DNA of 64,000 nt from Tetmemena sp. SeJ-2015 (lineage: Eukaryota; Ciliophora; Spirotrichea; Sporadotrichida; Oxytrichidae), in the NCBI GenBank assembly GCA_027382625.1, contig JAJKFJ010022933.1, positions 1 to 64,000 on the forward strand. The letters run 5' to 3'. Position 1 is the stretch's first letter. Every line of letters starts with the position of its first letter. The translations under genes and the position numbers were made by a program. The notes under the pieces were generated by a model. The model searched no databases, was not told where the DNA came from, and saw only the letters and a list, made by a program, of their open reading frames with translations. Of the stretch, positions 1 through 12,045 are shown piece by piece.

Positions 1-68
1 AATTAATGAAAATTTGTTCCCTTATATTAATTTTTGAAATTTTTAAAAAAATTAAAAATTAGGATAAT

Positions 69-1040
69 TCATTTCAATTAATTCTCAGTCTTCCTAAAGT
101 ACTAAATTCCCAGAGCTAGGGAAAAAGCTTAAATTGTATTGAAGGGATACCCAAAGTCCAAAACATATAGATCATCCTTCACCTTGCCATGCTAAAATAC
201 AACTCTGCATTTGTCATCCCTTTTGAATTTGTATTCCTAAAAATAGTAAGATGGTTATTTTCTTCTTACAATTTGAATATTCTTTCTTGAAGATTTCTTG
301 ACTCTTCCTTAAAAGTTAAGACTCAAGCTTCTGTCACTTTTCTTGAAGTAAGGCTTTTTAGCCCTCATGGCTATCCTATCGGTAGTTCTTTTCTCGTCAT
401 TTTTGTAATTATCATATGCTTCTTATTTATTAAAATGAAGAAATATAAATTGATCTCTCAGGGATCCTCTATAATCTGGATTGCTAAATACGGAATGCAT
501 GAGTGTCTACTTCCCATCATAACTTGAAAATGTGCGGCCCTCTTTGCTTTGAAAATGGCGAGGGCACCAAGACTTTTAGATAAACCGACTGTCAATATAT
601 GGAATGACGACATAGGCGAAGGTGTACTTAATGCTATATAAATATAACCTAACTCTTAGTTAAATTAAATGTGGACCTTTGGGGCAATATCTTCTTCTCT
701 CTCTATAATAACTAAGCAACCTTATTCCTTCAAGTTTAGAAATAATAAATCAGTAAAAATCAACTTACAACATAGCAAAGTCCTTACTCCTCCTAGAACA
801 ACCAACAATTAGAGTTGTGACAATAGTATTGGCCTTTTTAAGTGCAATTTGAACAATAGCGATTCTTAAACACAAACTGCTTCTAAGTTTTATTGTAGAT
901 AACTTTTGCAATATGTTGCTCTGTATCAAACGCTCCAGGGTAATAAATATTTTTGAGCATATAAATTTAGTTTCTAGGTATTTTTCTTGGTTGACCGTAT
1001 AAATTCTAAACTCCATGCTCTTGGGAACGAATATTGCCAT
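69..1040 (-). CDS. Tubby-like protein (TULP), 5' end unresolved
   Basis: The C-terminal part is recognisable as a tubby domain. It contains LSLNFQGRVKKSSRKNIQIV, matching the family signature (NF.GRV..AS.KNFQ), followed by a phosphoinositide-type barrel ending FQHGKVKDDLYVLDFGYPF and IQAFSLALGIQ, close to the family's FGRV.KD.F.MD...PLS.FQAF. Tubby domains bind membrane phosphoinositides and in ciliated cells help load cargo onto IFT-A. TAA and TAG codons inside it must be glutamine. A probable GT-AG intron lies near 722-770. Upstream of about 700 several open frames compete and I could not choose the first exon; a frame opening near 1245 is also possible. The stop TGA is at 69-71. The domain call is firm, the N-terminus is not. 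Confidence 0.75.
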
Positions 1041-1245
1041 TAAGAGAAATTAATGCGAAGGATCTTAAAAGCTCTTGCCACTGTAGAGATAGAAAGTGCG
1101 CTTCTTCTTATCTTTGTGAATGAAACACTAGTACAGCCCTCTTTCTTCCTACTCTTTCCTGATTCTAAAAAGAATAAGAAAGGGCTGTTTAAAGAGGAAA
1201 ACATAATGATTGTGTGTTCTTCAAGTCACTTACTAGTAGAGAGTA

Positions 1246-1952
1246 GGATTGTAAAATGAAGCCAAGCCTTGCTCCATCAGACTATTTATCTAGTATATTC
1301 CTTCTTCATCATACTTCTTCTCCTCCATTCAAAACATATATCAAATGTATTCTCGCTAAAAAAACAACGGATAAAGTATGGATTAAAATTTAATTATAAT
1401 GCTTTTAAATACTTTGATAAATTAATTATTGATTCTGCCATCACTATCTTGCTACTTTGAAGAAATTAAGCTGAATTTGTTTTCATCAATAGCTTAATCA
1501 TCTTAGTTTGCCTTTTTCCACAGAAATGATTTGCTTGATTCCATTTCTAAATACTTTTTTGTATTCAAAAATTTTCCTTTTTATGCAATTTAAATATAAA
1601 CTACTTATAATTATGAAATAGAAGCTTACTCTCTCTCTCTTTTATGGAGAAGTTGAAAGAATTTAAAAGTTGATAATAATTAACGAATCGAATTAGATAT
1701 TGCAAACATACTTTTAAAACTTAAATTAAAATAATCCATAACAATCTCGAATTTTACTTAGCTATATTTTAATATGACTACTTAAATTTTCATATAAGTG
1801 ATTTAAAAATAAAAAGTTTCATCTCAAGATTAAAGATAAAGAGACTAGTTTATGATTAGCTCATTACTGCCAAAAAAGTTTTATTTCAAAACTTTTTCAT
1901 ATTTTTTTAAGTTGATTGATAATTAAATTAGTTTGAGTTTATTGCGAATAAA
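1246..1952. other. AT-rich stretch without recognisable gene
   Basis: About 700 bases lie between the tubby-like gene and the MORN gene, which diverge here. Short open frames exist on both strands but none shows conserved motifs. It probably holds both 5' regions and perhaps the missing first exon of the tubby-like gene. Confidence 0.4.
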
Positions 1953-3404
1953 ATGGGTTCTGCTTGCGGCACTTGCTACGGAGACGTCAAAGAACGCAGC
2001 GAAAAAGATGAATTTATGACCAATGAGAACCTAAAGGTAATTGCCAAAAAGATATTTTAGAACTCTATTCAAAGGAGTTTTAAATTATGACCCAATTACT
2101 AAAGCAAGGAACTGTGTTTTTCCATTTTTCAACAACTTTAGAATTAAATTCTAATTTCATAAATTGACGATTATTTACGATTTCAATAGATGGCTCAGAA
2201 GTCTAAATATGGGGATGAGAAAACACAGTCCGCAAGAGGAGTTACACAAGGTTAGAATCTGCTGGGTGACTATTCAAGAGTTCAAGGAAACTAATAACTT
2301 TATAAGAGAAATCTGCAAACCATAGTCAAACTTCAGGCTTGGTGGAGGGGTGCTTCAGTTAGGCGATAAATTGCTTAAGCAGGAGGAAATTTCTTATTTA
2401 ATTATAATGCTTATTAAGTAATTTTACTGGGTCGAATGAATACTAGAACCACAACCGAGTTAATTCAATTGATCACATGCAGTAGTTAGATGGAGAATAG
2501 ATTGAGGTAACCTTTAAGAATGGAGCAATTTACAAAGGTTAGTGGGCAAATAATAAGAAGAATTGCCTTAATTAGAACTATTTTTCGTTTAAAGAATGGA
2601 TTTGGCGTTTAAGTATGGCCCGATGGAGCAAGGTACGAAGGATTTTGGGTGAATAACAAAGCCCAAGGAAGAGGGAAGTTTTGGCATGTAGACGGAGACA
2701 CATTTGAGGGCGAATGGTTTGATGATAAAGCGAATGGTTATGGTGTTTATACTCACACTAATGGAGCGAAGTACGAGGGATACTGGAAAGATGACCTATA
2801 GCATGGGCATGGAAAGGAGGTTTGGGCCGATAATTCTAGATATGAGGGAGAGTATAGTCACGGGAAGAAGCATGGAAGAGGGTTCTATGTATGGGCTGAT
2901 GGCAGCACATATGAAGGCGAATGGCAGGATAATAAAATAGACGGCTATGGTAAATACGTTTGGATCGATGGGAGACAGTACGAAGGAGAGTGGAAGAGCA
3001 ATAACATGCATGGATAGTAGTACTCTTAGTATTTTTAATATCTAAAGTGATAGGGTATATACACATGGAAAGATGGAAGGCGGTACGAGGGGCAGTACGA
3101 ACAAGACAAAAAGCATGGATATGGTGTATACGTATGGGCTGATGGAAGACGCTACGAGGGCAACTGGTTTAACGGGAAGCAGCACGGAGAAGGCAAATAT
3201 ATTCTACCTGATGGAACTACAAAGCTAGGTCTTTGGGAACATGGAAAGAGGTTATAGTGGTTTTAGGAAGACTTATTATTCATAGCACTTATATTGCATA
3301 TATTTTAAGATGGTGCCACTGAAGATCAATATGAAATGGACAATGGATTAACGAATATTATGTCCAAAATAAAGGATCAAGACAATAATTTCCAAGATTA
3401 GTGA
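1953..3404 (+). CDS. MORN-repeat protein with IQ motif and acylated N-terminus
   Basis: The protein starts MGSACGTC, a strong N-myristoylation (Gly2) plus cysteine palmitoylation context, so membrane anchoring is likely. After a GT-AG intron (2037-2189) comes an IQ-like calmodulin-binding helix ([15 protein letters not shown]), then a 29-nt intron, then about nine MORN repeats (YKGQW, YEGFW, FEGEW, YEGYW, YEGEY, YEGEW, YEGQY, YEGNW). MORN arrays bind membranes or act as scaffolds, often at cilia. Two IESs interrupt the repeats, at 2558-2597 (AAGAAT pointer, breaks frame) and 3013-3053 (GATAG pointer, carries an in-frame TGA). With both removed the array reads continuously (NNKKNGFG and MHGQGIYTW). 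The last 40 residues up to TGA 3402-3404 are not conserved and may include one more intron or IES. Confidence 0.85.
2558..2597 (+). other. IES, pointer AAGAAT, 34 bp
   Basis: AAGAAT occurs at 2558-2563 and 2592-2597. Removing one copy plus the AT-rich interior restores the MORN frame (WANNKKNGFGVQVW). The 34-bp length is not a multiple of three and no GT-AG pair fits. Confidence 0.88.
3013..3053 (+). other. IES, pointer GATAG, 36 bp, removes TGA
   Basis: GATAG occurs at 3013-3017 and 3049-3053. The interior carries an in-frame TGA at 3048-3050. The only GT-AG pairs available would shift the frame, while pointer excision gives [12 protein letters not shown]. Confidence 0.85.
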
Positions 3405-3570
3405 CTCCAGCAAATGCTTCCTCATAAATTTTCAAATGTAGACCATCATAAATATAACTCTTTTAGCCTTAACTAACTTGCCTCTATTAATTCTTATCAA
3501 TTTTAAACCTTATAAATTGATGCAAGGCTTATAAAAATAATATTAAAGACTACTACTGGTAAATTAATAA

Positions 3571-5515
3571 ATGATAACTCTTAAAAAGTACTAAATTTGC
3601 TTTAGACGATACAAAGAACTTGAGGCTATTCGAGTCTACAATAGAGACTAGAATAATTCCTTTAAGAAGATTGCTTATTAGAAAATTGAGCTGCCTACTA
3701 TAAACAGGAATCGATGGGCTCTCCAAAAAGAAAAGAAAGAACTACTAGAATATATAAAGATACTGCAAATTAATAAAAAGAGAGTACTTAGCAATGATGA
3801 AAGGGAAATGACTATAGATATTTTTAGGAGTAGTTAACAGAGACTGCTAGAAATTATTTTATTCCCAAATTATCAATTGAAATTTCCAATGCGCAGGATG
3901 AAAGTGAGATAAAAAAACCATTCAATTTTACAAATTATCTTCAAAGCTTTAAAACCAAGATAAAGGCAAAGCAGATGGAGAGAAATACAAAAAAATTCAT
4001 AACTATAAAGTATTATTACGAAAATCTGTCGAAAAGAGCACTATAGAGCAGAGTGGGATCAATTCGTAATCCATATAGCTAAAGTGCAGAAAGCTATTAC
4101 AATAGGAAACTGAATGATATTAAAAGGCAGCAGGACGAAGAATTTGCAAGCTATATTTTATGTTAAAGTTAAGGTTAAAGATATAAATTACTTGATTGAT
4201 TGATTGAATATATCTTTGCTCCATTTAAAATTTTATAAATTATAAGAAGATGAAGAAGAGGACTTATTGAGCTAAAATGTTTCTAAACTGACATTAGAGT
4301 AACAAAAACAAAGAGAGCAATAAGAAAAAGCAAAATAGACTCAGAAAAAAGTTCTCATCCTCAAGATTAAAAACTATGAAAAGACTCTACTCATGCATAG
4401 ATAACACAAGATATCCAGATACACTTACTTTAGGCGCTGGCTTCATAAAATCTCCACTTATTTTCCAGAATTGTCTTTACACTAAGTTTATGATTCCTAT
4501 TCAGAAAAATTAAATAAACAATTTAAGAATTTTCATCCTCAATGAGGTTTATTAAGGCTATGCTATACATTCCTTTCAAGTTCTTTAAGGAAATCTTCAA
4601 GTCCCCTGCGTTTCAAAGTATATGGGGAATGAAGTATGTGTTTCCAGTGTTCAACAATACAATTTACTATTCGAAGGTGACTGCAATAAAGCTTAAGTAC
4701 TTATGGGATGTATTCAACCACTATCTATTTCTGATATACTTTCTCAGGCTAATTTGGACTAGAAAGTTTCTATTCTTTTGCACAACAGGAACCCTCTCAT
4801 ACTATATTATAAGCATTTGAGTATGTGTGTTCTATATTTGATTATTTACTTCCTGTACTATAGAAACACTGTTTTCATAAATCGAGCAACCAAGGAAGTT
4901 TGGCTTTAAGAAAAGGCCAAGTAGTACGACTAAAGACTAAAGTAGCAGCTAAAATATCAGGTGAGGCAAAATTTGTTTGCGAATGACGCTCTACCTCCAA
5001 AAATAGGACCACTCCTGGTAGATCTAGTAAAGATGCTAATTCAATTTTACCTTTAAATTATGCCAAGAGTGAAAGTGCTGATGACAGATCTATTTATCAA
5101 GCTTTTGCAAAACCCAGGCTTTGTATAAGATGTGGATAAACTGATAGGTCAAAAGGTGATTCACGATTATTTAAACAGCAGTCACTGTGAAGAGAACTTC
5201 AAGAAGATCATTATTGAGCAAGTATTGAGGAATGAAGAAACAATTCGACCAGCTATGTACAGACTCCTCTCAAACTATCTAATGGGAGAAAACAGAGAGG
5301 AACTCACTAAGATGGCTGAGGGAATCCTAATTTAGGTTCTTCAAATCCATGGGGTTCAAAGAACTGTAATGGATAATATTTATCTATATTTAAATATAGC
5401 GAGAGAGTCTGCAAATGCTTTGGATAATAAGGGAGTTTATAATGCAGCTGTTAAAGCAGCACTTAGTTCCATGAAACCAGAACCAAAACCAACTGACAAA
5501 AATGCAGAGTTATGA
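3571..5515 (+). CDS. Uncharacterised conserved-looking protein
   Basis: Not recognised. I assembled it from six exons joined by GT-AG introns, including very short ones at 3784-3803 (20 nt) and 4486-4504 (19 nt), one near 4699-4736, and a 45-nt intron beginning near 4821 (gtatgt...tag). The start ATG at 3571 is the first that gives a continuous frame; an upstream frame from about 3417 might be an extra exon. The protein is charged, with a Q/K-rich helical middle (QKQREQQEKAKQTQKK) and a helical C-terminal half with DLVKMLIQFYLQ and YRLLSNYLMG that suggests an alpha-helical repeat fold. A hydrophobic alternative frame at 4542-4820 disappears once the introns are removed. The TGA is at 5513-5515. 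Confidence 0.6.
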
Positions 5516-5616
5516 AATAAATATATTCACCAGAAGTTTTTTACCCTGACTTGCATTTATCGCTTTAATCTTCCATTGAAAATTAATATAAGAAAAGTAT
5601 AAAATAATAATAACAA

Positions 5617-8600
5617 ATGTTCAGAGAACTAAAAAAGTCACCTAATCGCATTCTAAATGAAGTAGAAGAGCAGCGAGCTAGAAAATTCCACAATTAGGCT
5701 ATTCAAAAATCTAGACCTGCAGTCTCAACTTCACTTGAAGTATAGTCAGGTGCTCTAGGGAATAATTTGTAGTTTAAAAAGTAGTTCACTCAAAATTAAG
5801 CAAAGAAGATTCAAATTTAAGAAGGTAAGTAAGTTAAGTAAAATGTTAGAATTTCAACAACATCATTTATAAAGAAATGTTAAATAGTTTTCTGTAAACC
5901 TAAACTGGTTCTAAACTTTGAATTATAAAGATAAGTTCACTGAGATAGAGAGAGAAAATAGAATCCTATATGAGAAGATGAGGAATATTCTGCACAAGTT
6001 CAATCCCTTAATCAGTGAGGGTAAGAGTTACTTTTTAAAGACTTTTTAGAACAGATTAACTTTAGTTACTAGTAGCAGTAGGACAAGTAAAATCACAGAA
6101 ACTTAAAGATCAAATAAATTTAAGAAGAGAACAAGAAAATTCTCAAGAGACTTTGCAATCAAGAATCCAACTATAACTTTAATTTTTGCTCCTGTATTTA
6201 GCTCTAGTAATTAATTAACGTTCAGAAATGGGAACGAGACAGAATTTCACAAGAAAAACAAGTTTAAAAACTATGCTTATATCCTCATCTCTTCTCAAGT
6301 GAAAGCTAGAGAAAGACTCTTAACTAGAGTGCAAATTCAGAACTACTGAAGAACGCAATTAGGCAGATGCATAAAAATAATCAGAGTAGAAATGTAAACT
6401 CGTCTTAAAATGGAACTGCCGATTTCATGAACTGACAAACCATGACTTAACTCCCTTACGGATAATCAATATACAGCAGTAATACAGTGGAAAATATTCA
6501 AAATATAACAACAAACACATTTTTAAATCCTAAAACGATTTAAAATGCAACCGTTTACAGCTCTGTAACTCCTTAATTTTTAACTTTACTTGTAGTTTCC
6601 AAAGCGTACTTAAAATAAAAGTGTGAGGACAAGTTTCTCGGCACAGAAGAGAAATAAGGAGCACTTGCCTATGATAACTTCAGAAAGCTAATTACCTGTC
6701 TATGATTTTGAGAACGATCAGTCTTATGTCAAAACTAACCAGAGTGCACTAGATTTTCAAGATTAGAATTCAACCAGCAGCTTGACTAAGAAGAGAATTA
6801 AGAAAAGAAAGCAAGGCAGTTACTCGAAAATAGCTTAGCATTCTCATTAAAACTCACTGCTTAAGGAGAGATCGCAATCAATTTAGAACAAAGAGGGCTT
6901 CTTGAATCAAGAGCTGCTTACTCTTTAACCGATGATGAGCCTTGAGAGCTGTATAAATACTAAGGAGCAGTCTTAAATTTTGATTTTTATAATTTCAGTT
7001 AAGCATAAGCTTCCCAAGAGATGTCTAATACAAGCAGATGTATCAAATCTCTGGAGATAATGATAAAAGCTTAATTGAGGTTTCCTCCGCAGGCAATAAA
7101 TTCTACATAGTTTCTCAAAACCTTGCAACTAATAAGCAATTTGCAATAGAGCTATTTAGAGCTTAGGGGAATAGGCTTTTGGAAGTTATGGAAGGTAATT
7201 ACGAAAAATTAACTCAAAATTTGAGATACAAACATGGGAAGTTGGTAATTAAGAGGTTGAATGATATACTCTCATATCCTTATACTCTATAGTAAAGAGA
7301 AAAAGATTTCATCACCCCTCCTGCTATATTCGATGACCATATTTTGCTGATATTACGCTTATTTATTTTCGAAGAGGAGTTGAATTAGAAAACGAGGGGC
7401 CACTCATAATTACAGAGCATTGAAGAAACTCATGACAGATATTTGGCACCTTAGAATGGCCTGAATGCTCACATCATTAGGAAGAGCGCTAAATCTCAGC
7501 TTGCTCAACTTTCTACAAAACTCAGAACCAAACTCATTAAAAATAATATCAGACTAAATACCTCACTCGAAGCTGTTCAAATGAGAATCAAATCTAGAAA
7601 CTTAAATAACGATAATCAAAACACCAATTTCACTTCTACAGTTTAGGAACTGCAGTTGCAAAATCCTCAATACTAAAATAAGACGATGCTTTATCAGTCA
7701 ACTAAATAGTCTCCAACTGAGCTTAATCGAATTGAGACCTATAATTTATTATAGGATAAGGATTTGAAATGAATATATAAATTAGTTTGTTTAGTATTAT
7801 AAGTTCCTTGATGAAATTTAAGCTAAATAAGCTTTCTTTAATTTTAAATAAGACTACTATTTTTTTATTATATCTGCTCTGATTCTTATAATTTGTTTTC
7901 TCTTTTAAACTGGATGATAGCAACTATAAATAGTGGGTTTGGGACTTCTAAAAATAAAGACATGGTGACAAAATACAAAGAAAATTAAGCATGTCCAACT
8001 CTTAATTTAAAAGATACTAGATTATCTAATCCAGGCATCATTAAGTCTCAAGTTCAGAATAAATTCATTAAATAGATTAAAAAGCATCACCCATTTTTCT
8101 CAGCTCAGAGTGATTTTGTAGAAGTGAAGATAAAAGAGCCTGAGAAGATAGAATTTATAAACACCTAGGTGGATTAAATGCAGAACGATTCTTATCAATA
8201 GCAACAAAATGCTTTTGAGGGAGGCTATTCTGGCAATATAATTAAGTCCGAATTATTACGAGAAGACAAAAAGATTTTCTCAAGAGAAGCTAAACTAGGA
8301 GATAACACTATAGTTAATACCTAGGTCTTCAGATAAACAGCTACTAAGTTTGTTTCCAACAAGAGAGTGCTGAGGTCTCTTCATAAACCTTAAATTATAG
8401 ATCATCATATCGATGATGCACCAAATTAAGAAAGTGCGAAGGCACAAATTATTCAAGATGATCAAAATTCGTAGAAGTAAATAAGCAGCTTTGAAGTAAA
8501 CAATCAACTTACCTAAATCAATCAAATGCTCTCCAACTAGGATCTGGGAAGGCAGTCACCTAGAAAAATAATTGACTACATCCAAGAATACGAAACCATA

Positions 8601-8663
8601 CTGTAGGGATTAAAGCAGCAACTTCAAAATAATTAGCAGCCACCAACAATACCAAAATAATGA
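5617..8663 (+). CDS. CFAP97-domain (KIAA1430/hemingway) protein with long C-terminal tail
   Basis: The N-terminal 200 residues show the CFAP97 pattern: ERENRILYEKM, then IQEENKKILKRL and QKWERDRISQEKQ, with final L-x-C-x-YP. Members are axonemal or ciliary proteins. Introns follow GT-AG rules near 5826-5930 and 6018-6050. The frame then meets a TGA (6433-6435) that sits inside a 15-bp candidate IES with a CATGA pointer. With that removed, the frame continues through a 32-nt intron near 6570 and several hundred more residues of Q/N/S-rich and coiled-coil sequence to TGA 8661-8663. Only ten bases separate the TGA from the next in-frame ATG, too few for a separate promoter, which favours one gene. 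An intron lies around 7770-7950. The C-terminal half has no family I recognise. Confidence 0.7.
6426..6445 (+). other. Candidate micro-IES, pointer CATGA, 15 bp
   Basis: CATGA occurs at 6426-6430 and 6441-6445. Excision keeps the frame and deletes TGA 6433-6435, joining the CFAP97 domain to the downstream open frame (DFMTQLPYGQ). Its small size makes it less certain than the frame-breaking cases. Confidence 0.6.
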
Positions 8664-8768
8664 CAAATAAGACTATAAGATATTTATACCATCACATATT
8701 TCGACCTCAATTAGTCGAGGAATAGATAAGTTTGTGTAGAAATTTGCTCCTTATAATAAATTTAGTAA

Positions 8769-11700
8769 ATGACTAGGAAAATAAGTTTCAGGCTGAAGCG
8801 AAGATTAGTGTTCTTAGGGATTGTAGTTCTTTTTGCGGCACTCAGTGTGGCACTCGCTCAAGAAGAATCTGCTCAAGAAGTAAGTTCCCTCGAAAAAAAG
8901 ATGAAGAATTGTTTCGATTTCTTATTGCTAAATTAATTCTATGCTCTTAGTTGAGTCAGAATGAGGCAGTTCCTCAAAATTACATTAATAAGTTTGAGGA
9001 ATTATAAATGATGGGGAGGAGTTAGAAGTGGAAAGGGAGAGAAAGCGGTCGGAAGAGACCAAACGCAAGTTCCAAGAAGCAAGAATGAGAAAGGCCGAAG
9101 AGCAGGAACGTTTTAGAAAGCAAAGAGAGGAAGCAGAGAAATAGAGTCAAAATGAGCAGCAAGAAGAAGAGAGAGCCGAAACCTTAGAAACAATTGAGGT
9201 GCAAGCTCATCAAGAAACTGATGCAGAAAGAGATCGAAGGGAATAGGAGGAGCGATATCACTTTGAGAGGCAGGCACAACAAGAGCAAGAGAGGTTGTAG
9301 AGAGAAGCAGCTGAAATTGAGCAACAGAAAATAAGGGAAGAGCAGGAGACTATGATCAGGCAGTAAAGAGAAGAGGAAGAGCAGAGAAGGATTGAGGAAA
9401 TGAAAAGAATTCAGTTTGAAGAGGAGGCGAAGGAAAGACTAAAAAGACTTGAGTTTGAACACAGAGAGTAAGAGAGACTCAAAAATGAAGCTAAGGCCAG
9501 AGAGGAAATGGAATAAAGGGAGATGAAGAGAAAAGCTGAAGAGGAGGAACTTGAGAGGATAAGACTCGAAGTTAAATATATTTAAAGCTGCAAGATTAGA
9601 GGAGGAAATACTATTGAAGGAATAAGAAGAGCTGAGAAGAGTAAATAAACTTATGTTTGCAATAGAATGATTAGAAGATAATAGGTGGAGGCAGAATAAC
9701 TCAGACTACTAAAGGAAAAAGAGGAGCAAAGAAAAAGAGAGGAAGAGGAGCGAGTAAGAGAAGAGGAACGGAAGAGACTTGAGATGGAGGAGTTGATTAG
9801 ACAAGAGACTGAAAAGTTACTCAGAGAGCAAGAAGAGAGAGATCAGCAAGAAAGAGACAGGATGGAGGCTGTTAGATAAGAACAGTTGCGAAAGCAAGAA
9901 GAGCAAGAGCGAGTTAAAAGAGAGTAACAACAGAGGGAAGAAATTGAGAGACAGGAAAAAGAAAGACACTAAATAAAGTTTACAGTCCTTAATTTTCCAT
10001 ATTGAAAGAAAGGATCCTAAGAGAATAAGAAGAAGAGGAGGAAGAATTAAGGAGACTTGAGCAATTGGAATAGTAGAGGATATAAGAGAAAGAGGAAGCT
10101 GAGGAAAGAGTGAGAATTAGAAAGGAAGAGGAAGAATTGAGAGTAAGGGAGGAGTAAGAGAAAAGAAGAAGAGTTATTGAGGAACAAGAAAGGCTTAAGC
10201 AACAAAGAATAGAAAAGGAAAGAGCTGAGGCTTAAGAAAGGGAAAGAAAGAGGAAGGAGTAAGAGGAGTAGAGACTCAGAATTTAAGAGGAAGAGGAACA
10301 AGCTTAAAGATTCAAAGTATAGAAAGAAGAAAGATAAGACGTTCCTTCACAAAATGAATAAAATGAAGAAGAGGATGACTATGATGAATCTGAAAAAGAT
10401 TAGGAGGCTAAAGTCTTTTAATTTATTTTCCTTGAGCAAAATGAAGAGCAAACTAATCAAGCTGAAGTAGATGAATCATTAGCAAATAAACTATGATTTA
10501 TTTGACCATATAGCATAAGATGCTCACTAAATGAAAGTGGGATTTGTTGGCCCTCAAATCGTAGCTGGATTTACTCTTCTTGACTATCTTATGGCTGTGG
10601 ATACAGTTGTAAACTTTGAGTAAAGACTCAAGAAAATTCAAGAAATGAGTGACTCTTACATCACAGTAATTAGAGAAGACTACTAAGTTCCTCACCCTTA
10701 CGACAAACTTGTTTTTGGAATACTTACTCTAGTTTTATTGGTAGTTTCACAGATTGCATTAAGGCTTTTATTTCAAATTAGTTAAAAGATGAAATTTTTA
10801 TTTGGAGTTAATAACATGAAGTCTAACTACAGATTCAATAGCCCTGACTATGCAGAAATAGGAGGATTAATGAATAATGTGAAGAGACTCTAAGAAGATA
10901 TAATTGCGATCAAGACCTAGGTCGCTGGAGCAGATTCTAAGAGTTTGGATGCTAATAAGAGTGCGAATAAAAGCCAAAACAGCCATTAAGTCTCTTTGAA
11001 TTAGATGGTTCAAGAGCACACATCTATGATTTCAGAGAGACTTCAAGCAATCAGTTTATACATATATATTGAGATTTATAAGTTCTCTTTCTGAGAGGAT
11101 GGATAGAATATTTAGAGAAAGCAGCATTCAGTAACAATCTTAGTAGCAGCAAGCAACCCAGTTTTAAACTTTAGCTCAAAGACTTAATACTCTACATACT
11201 TAGATAAAATATATTAAATTAAAAGATGAGCAAGAAAGAATCCGAGCAAGCTTAATCATAGCAGAGATTAAAGCAACTGGAAGACTAAGTTCAATTGCTC
11301 CAGAAATCAAGAGAGCAAGACCTAACACTGATTAATCAACTTAAACAGAAGCAATCTATTGAAATGCCTTCACTCTCAGTGTCAGGATAGTCTTAAACTT
11401 CTCTTTCTCAGCAGACAAACTCTTAACTCCTTGCCACCCCTGTAATATAGAGTGAGAGTAAACCCACTGCCAATTCTAAATCCTCTGTTGAAGCTTAGCC
11501 TCCAATAATAGAGAAGAATGTGGAAAATTTGGAAGAAGAGAAGAGCGAAGAGTATGAAGAAATAGAGGAAGATGAAGAAGAGGAGGAAAGCGAGGAAGAA
11601 TCCCTCCCTTATAATAAAACTCTCATCTCTACCTAGCAAGAAGAGTAAAGACCTCTTTAATAAAGACCACCCTAGCATTAGCAAATTTAGCAGTCTTAGT

Positions 11701-11924
11701 AAACACCCTAAGGGGCGTAATCTAATCACTCACTTGCAACATCTTAAGTATAAACTTAAAAAGGTACTTAAATCAAGAGTGAAGAAGAAGAAGAAGAGGA
11801 AGAAGAGTATGACGAAGAGGAGGAGGAAGAAGAAGAGGAATATGGAGAGGAAGAGTCAGACGATGACCAAACTCAACAAAATCAACAGACACAAAGAGCC
11901 ACTCACCCTAAGAACATAGTTTGA
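8769..11924 (+). CDS. Long coiled-coil protein with signal peptide and transmembrane segment
   Basis: The start gives a basic N-region and hydrophobic core ending ALSVALAQ, a good signal peptide or anchor. A 70-nt GT-AG intron follows (about 8881-8950). Then come roughly 450 residues of almost uninterrupted E/R/Q-rich coiled coil (EERKRLEMEELIRQETEKLL and similar). Downstream are a conserved-looking globular stretch (GFVGPQIVAGFTLLDYLMAV), a transmembrane helix (LVFGILTLVLLVVSQIALRLL), another coiled coil and a polyacidic tail (EEEEEEEEEYDEEE). Frame breaks inside the coiled coil and after the membrane helix fit IESs, best at 11053-11084 and 11202-11227, with others near 9571-9590 (pointer AAG) and 9975-10015 (pointer about AAA). 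A plausible location is the endomembrane system. No family is assigned. Confidence 0.7.
11053..11084 (+). other. IES, pointer AGTT, 28 bp
   Basis: AGTT occurs at 11053-11056 and 11081-11084. The interior is nearly pure AT. Excision turns a frame ending in TGA into LQAISSLSERMDRIFRE, continuing the coiled coil. Confidence 0.85.
11202..11227 (+). other. IES, pointer AGAT, 22 bp
   Basis: AGAT occurs at 11202-11205 and 11224-11227. There is no GT donor at all. Excision joins TLHTQ to MSKKESEQ in frame and gives a continuous coiled coil into the acidic tail. Confidence 0.82.
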
Positions 11925-12045
11925 TTATGTTGATTGAAATTTGATCATACAGAAGAATTGTCAAAAGATAATAGCGCTGCTCGCTTTCAGACGGAAAATA
12001 GGAAAAATGAGAAAATTTATAATAATATATTATCTCGAAATAAAT

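Noticed and set aside
4542..4820. Hydrophobic frame that looks like a small membrane protein
   Set aside because: After removing GT-AG introns at about 4486-4504, 4699-4736 and 4821-4865, a different frame gives a soluble protein continuous with both flanks; the hydrophobic frame is a shadow.
10047..10301. Leucine/serine-rich minus-strand open frames over coiled-coil regions
   Set aside because: They are antisense shadows of E/K/R-rich coding sequence on the plus strand.
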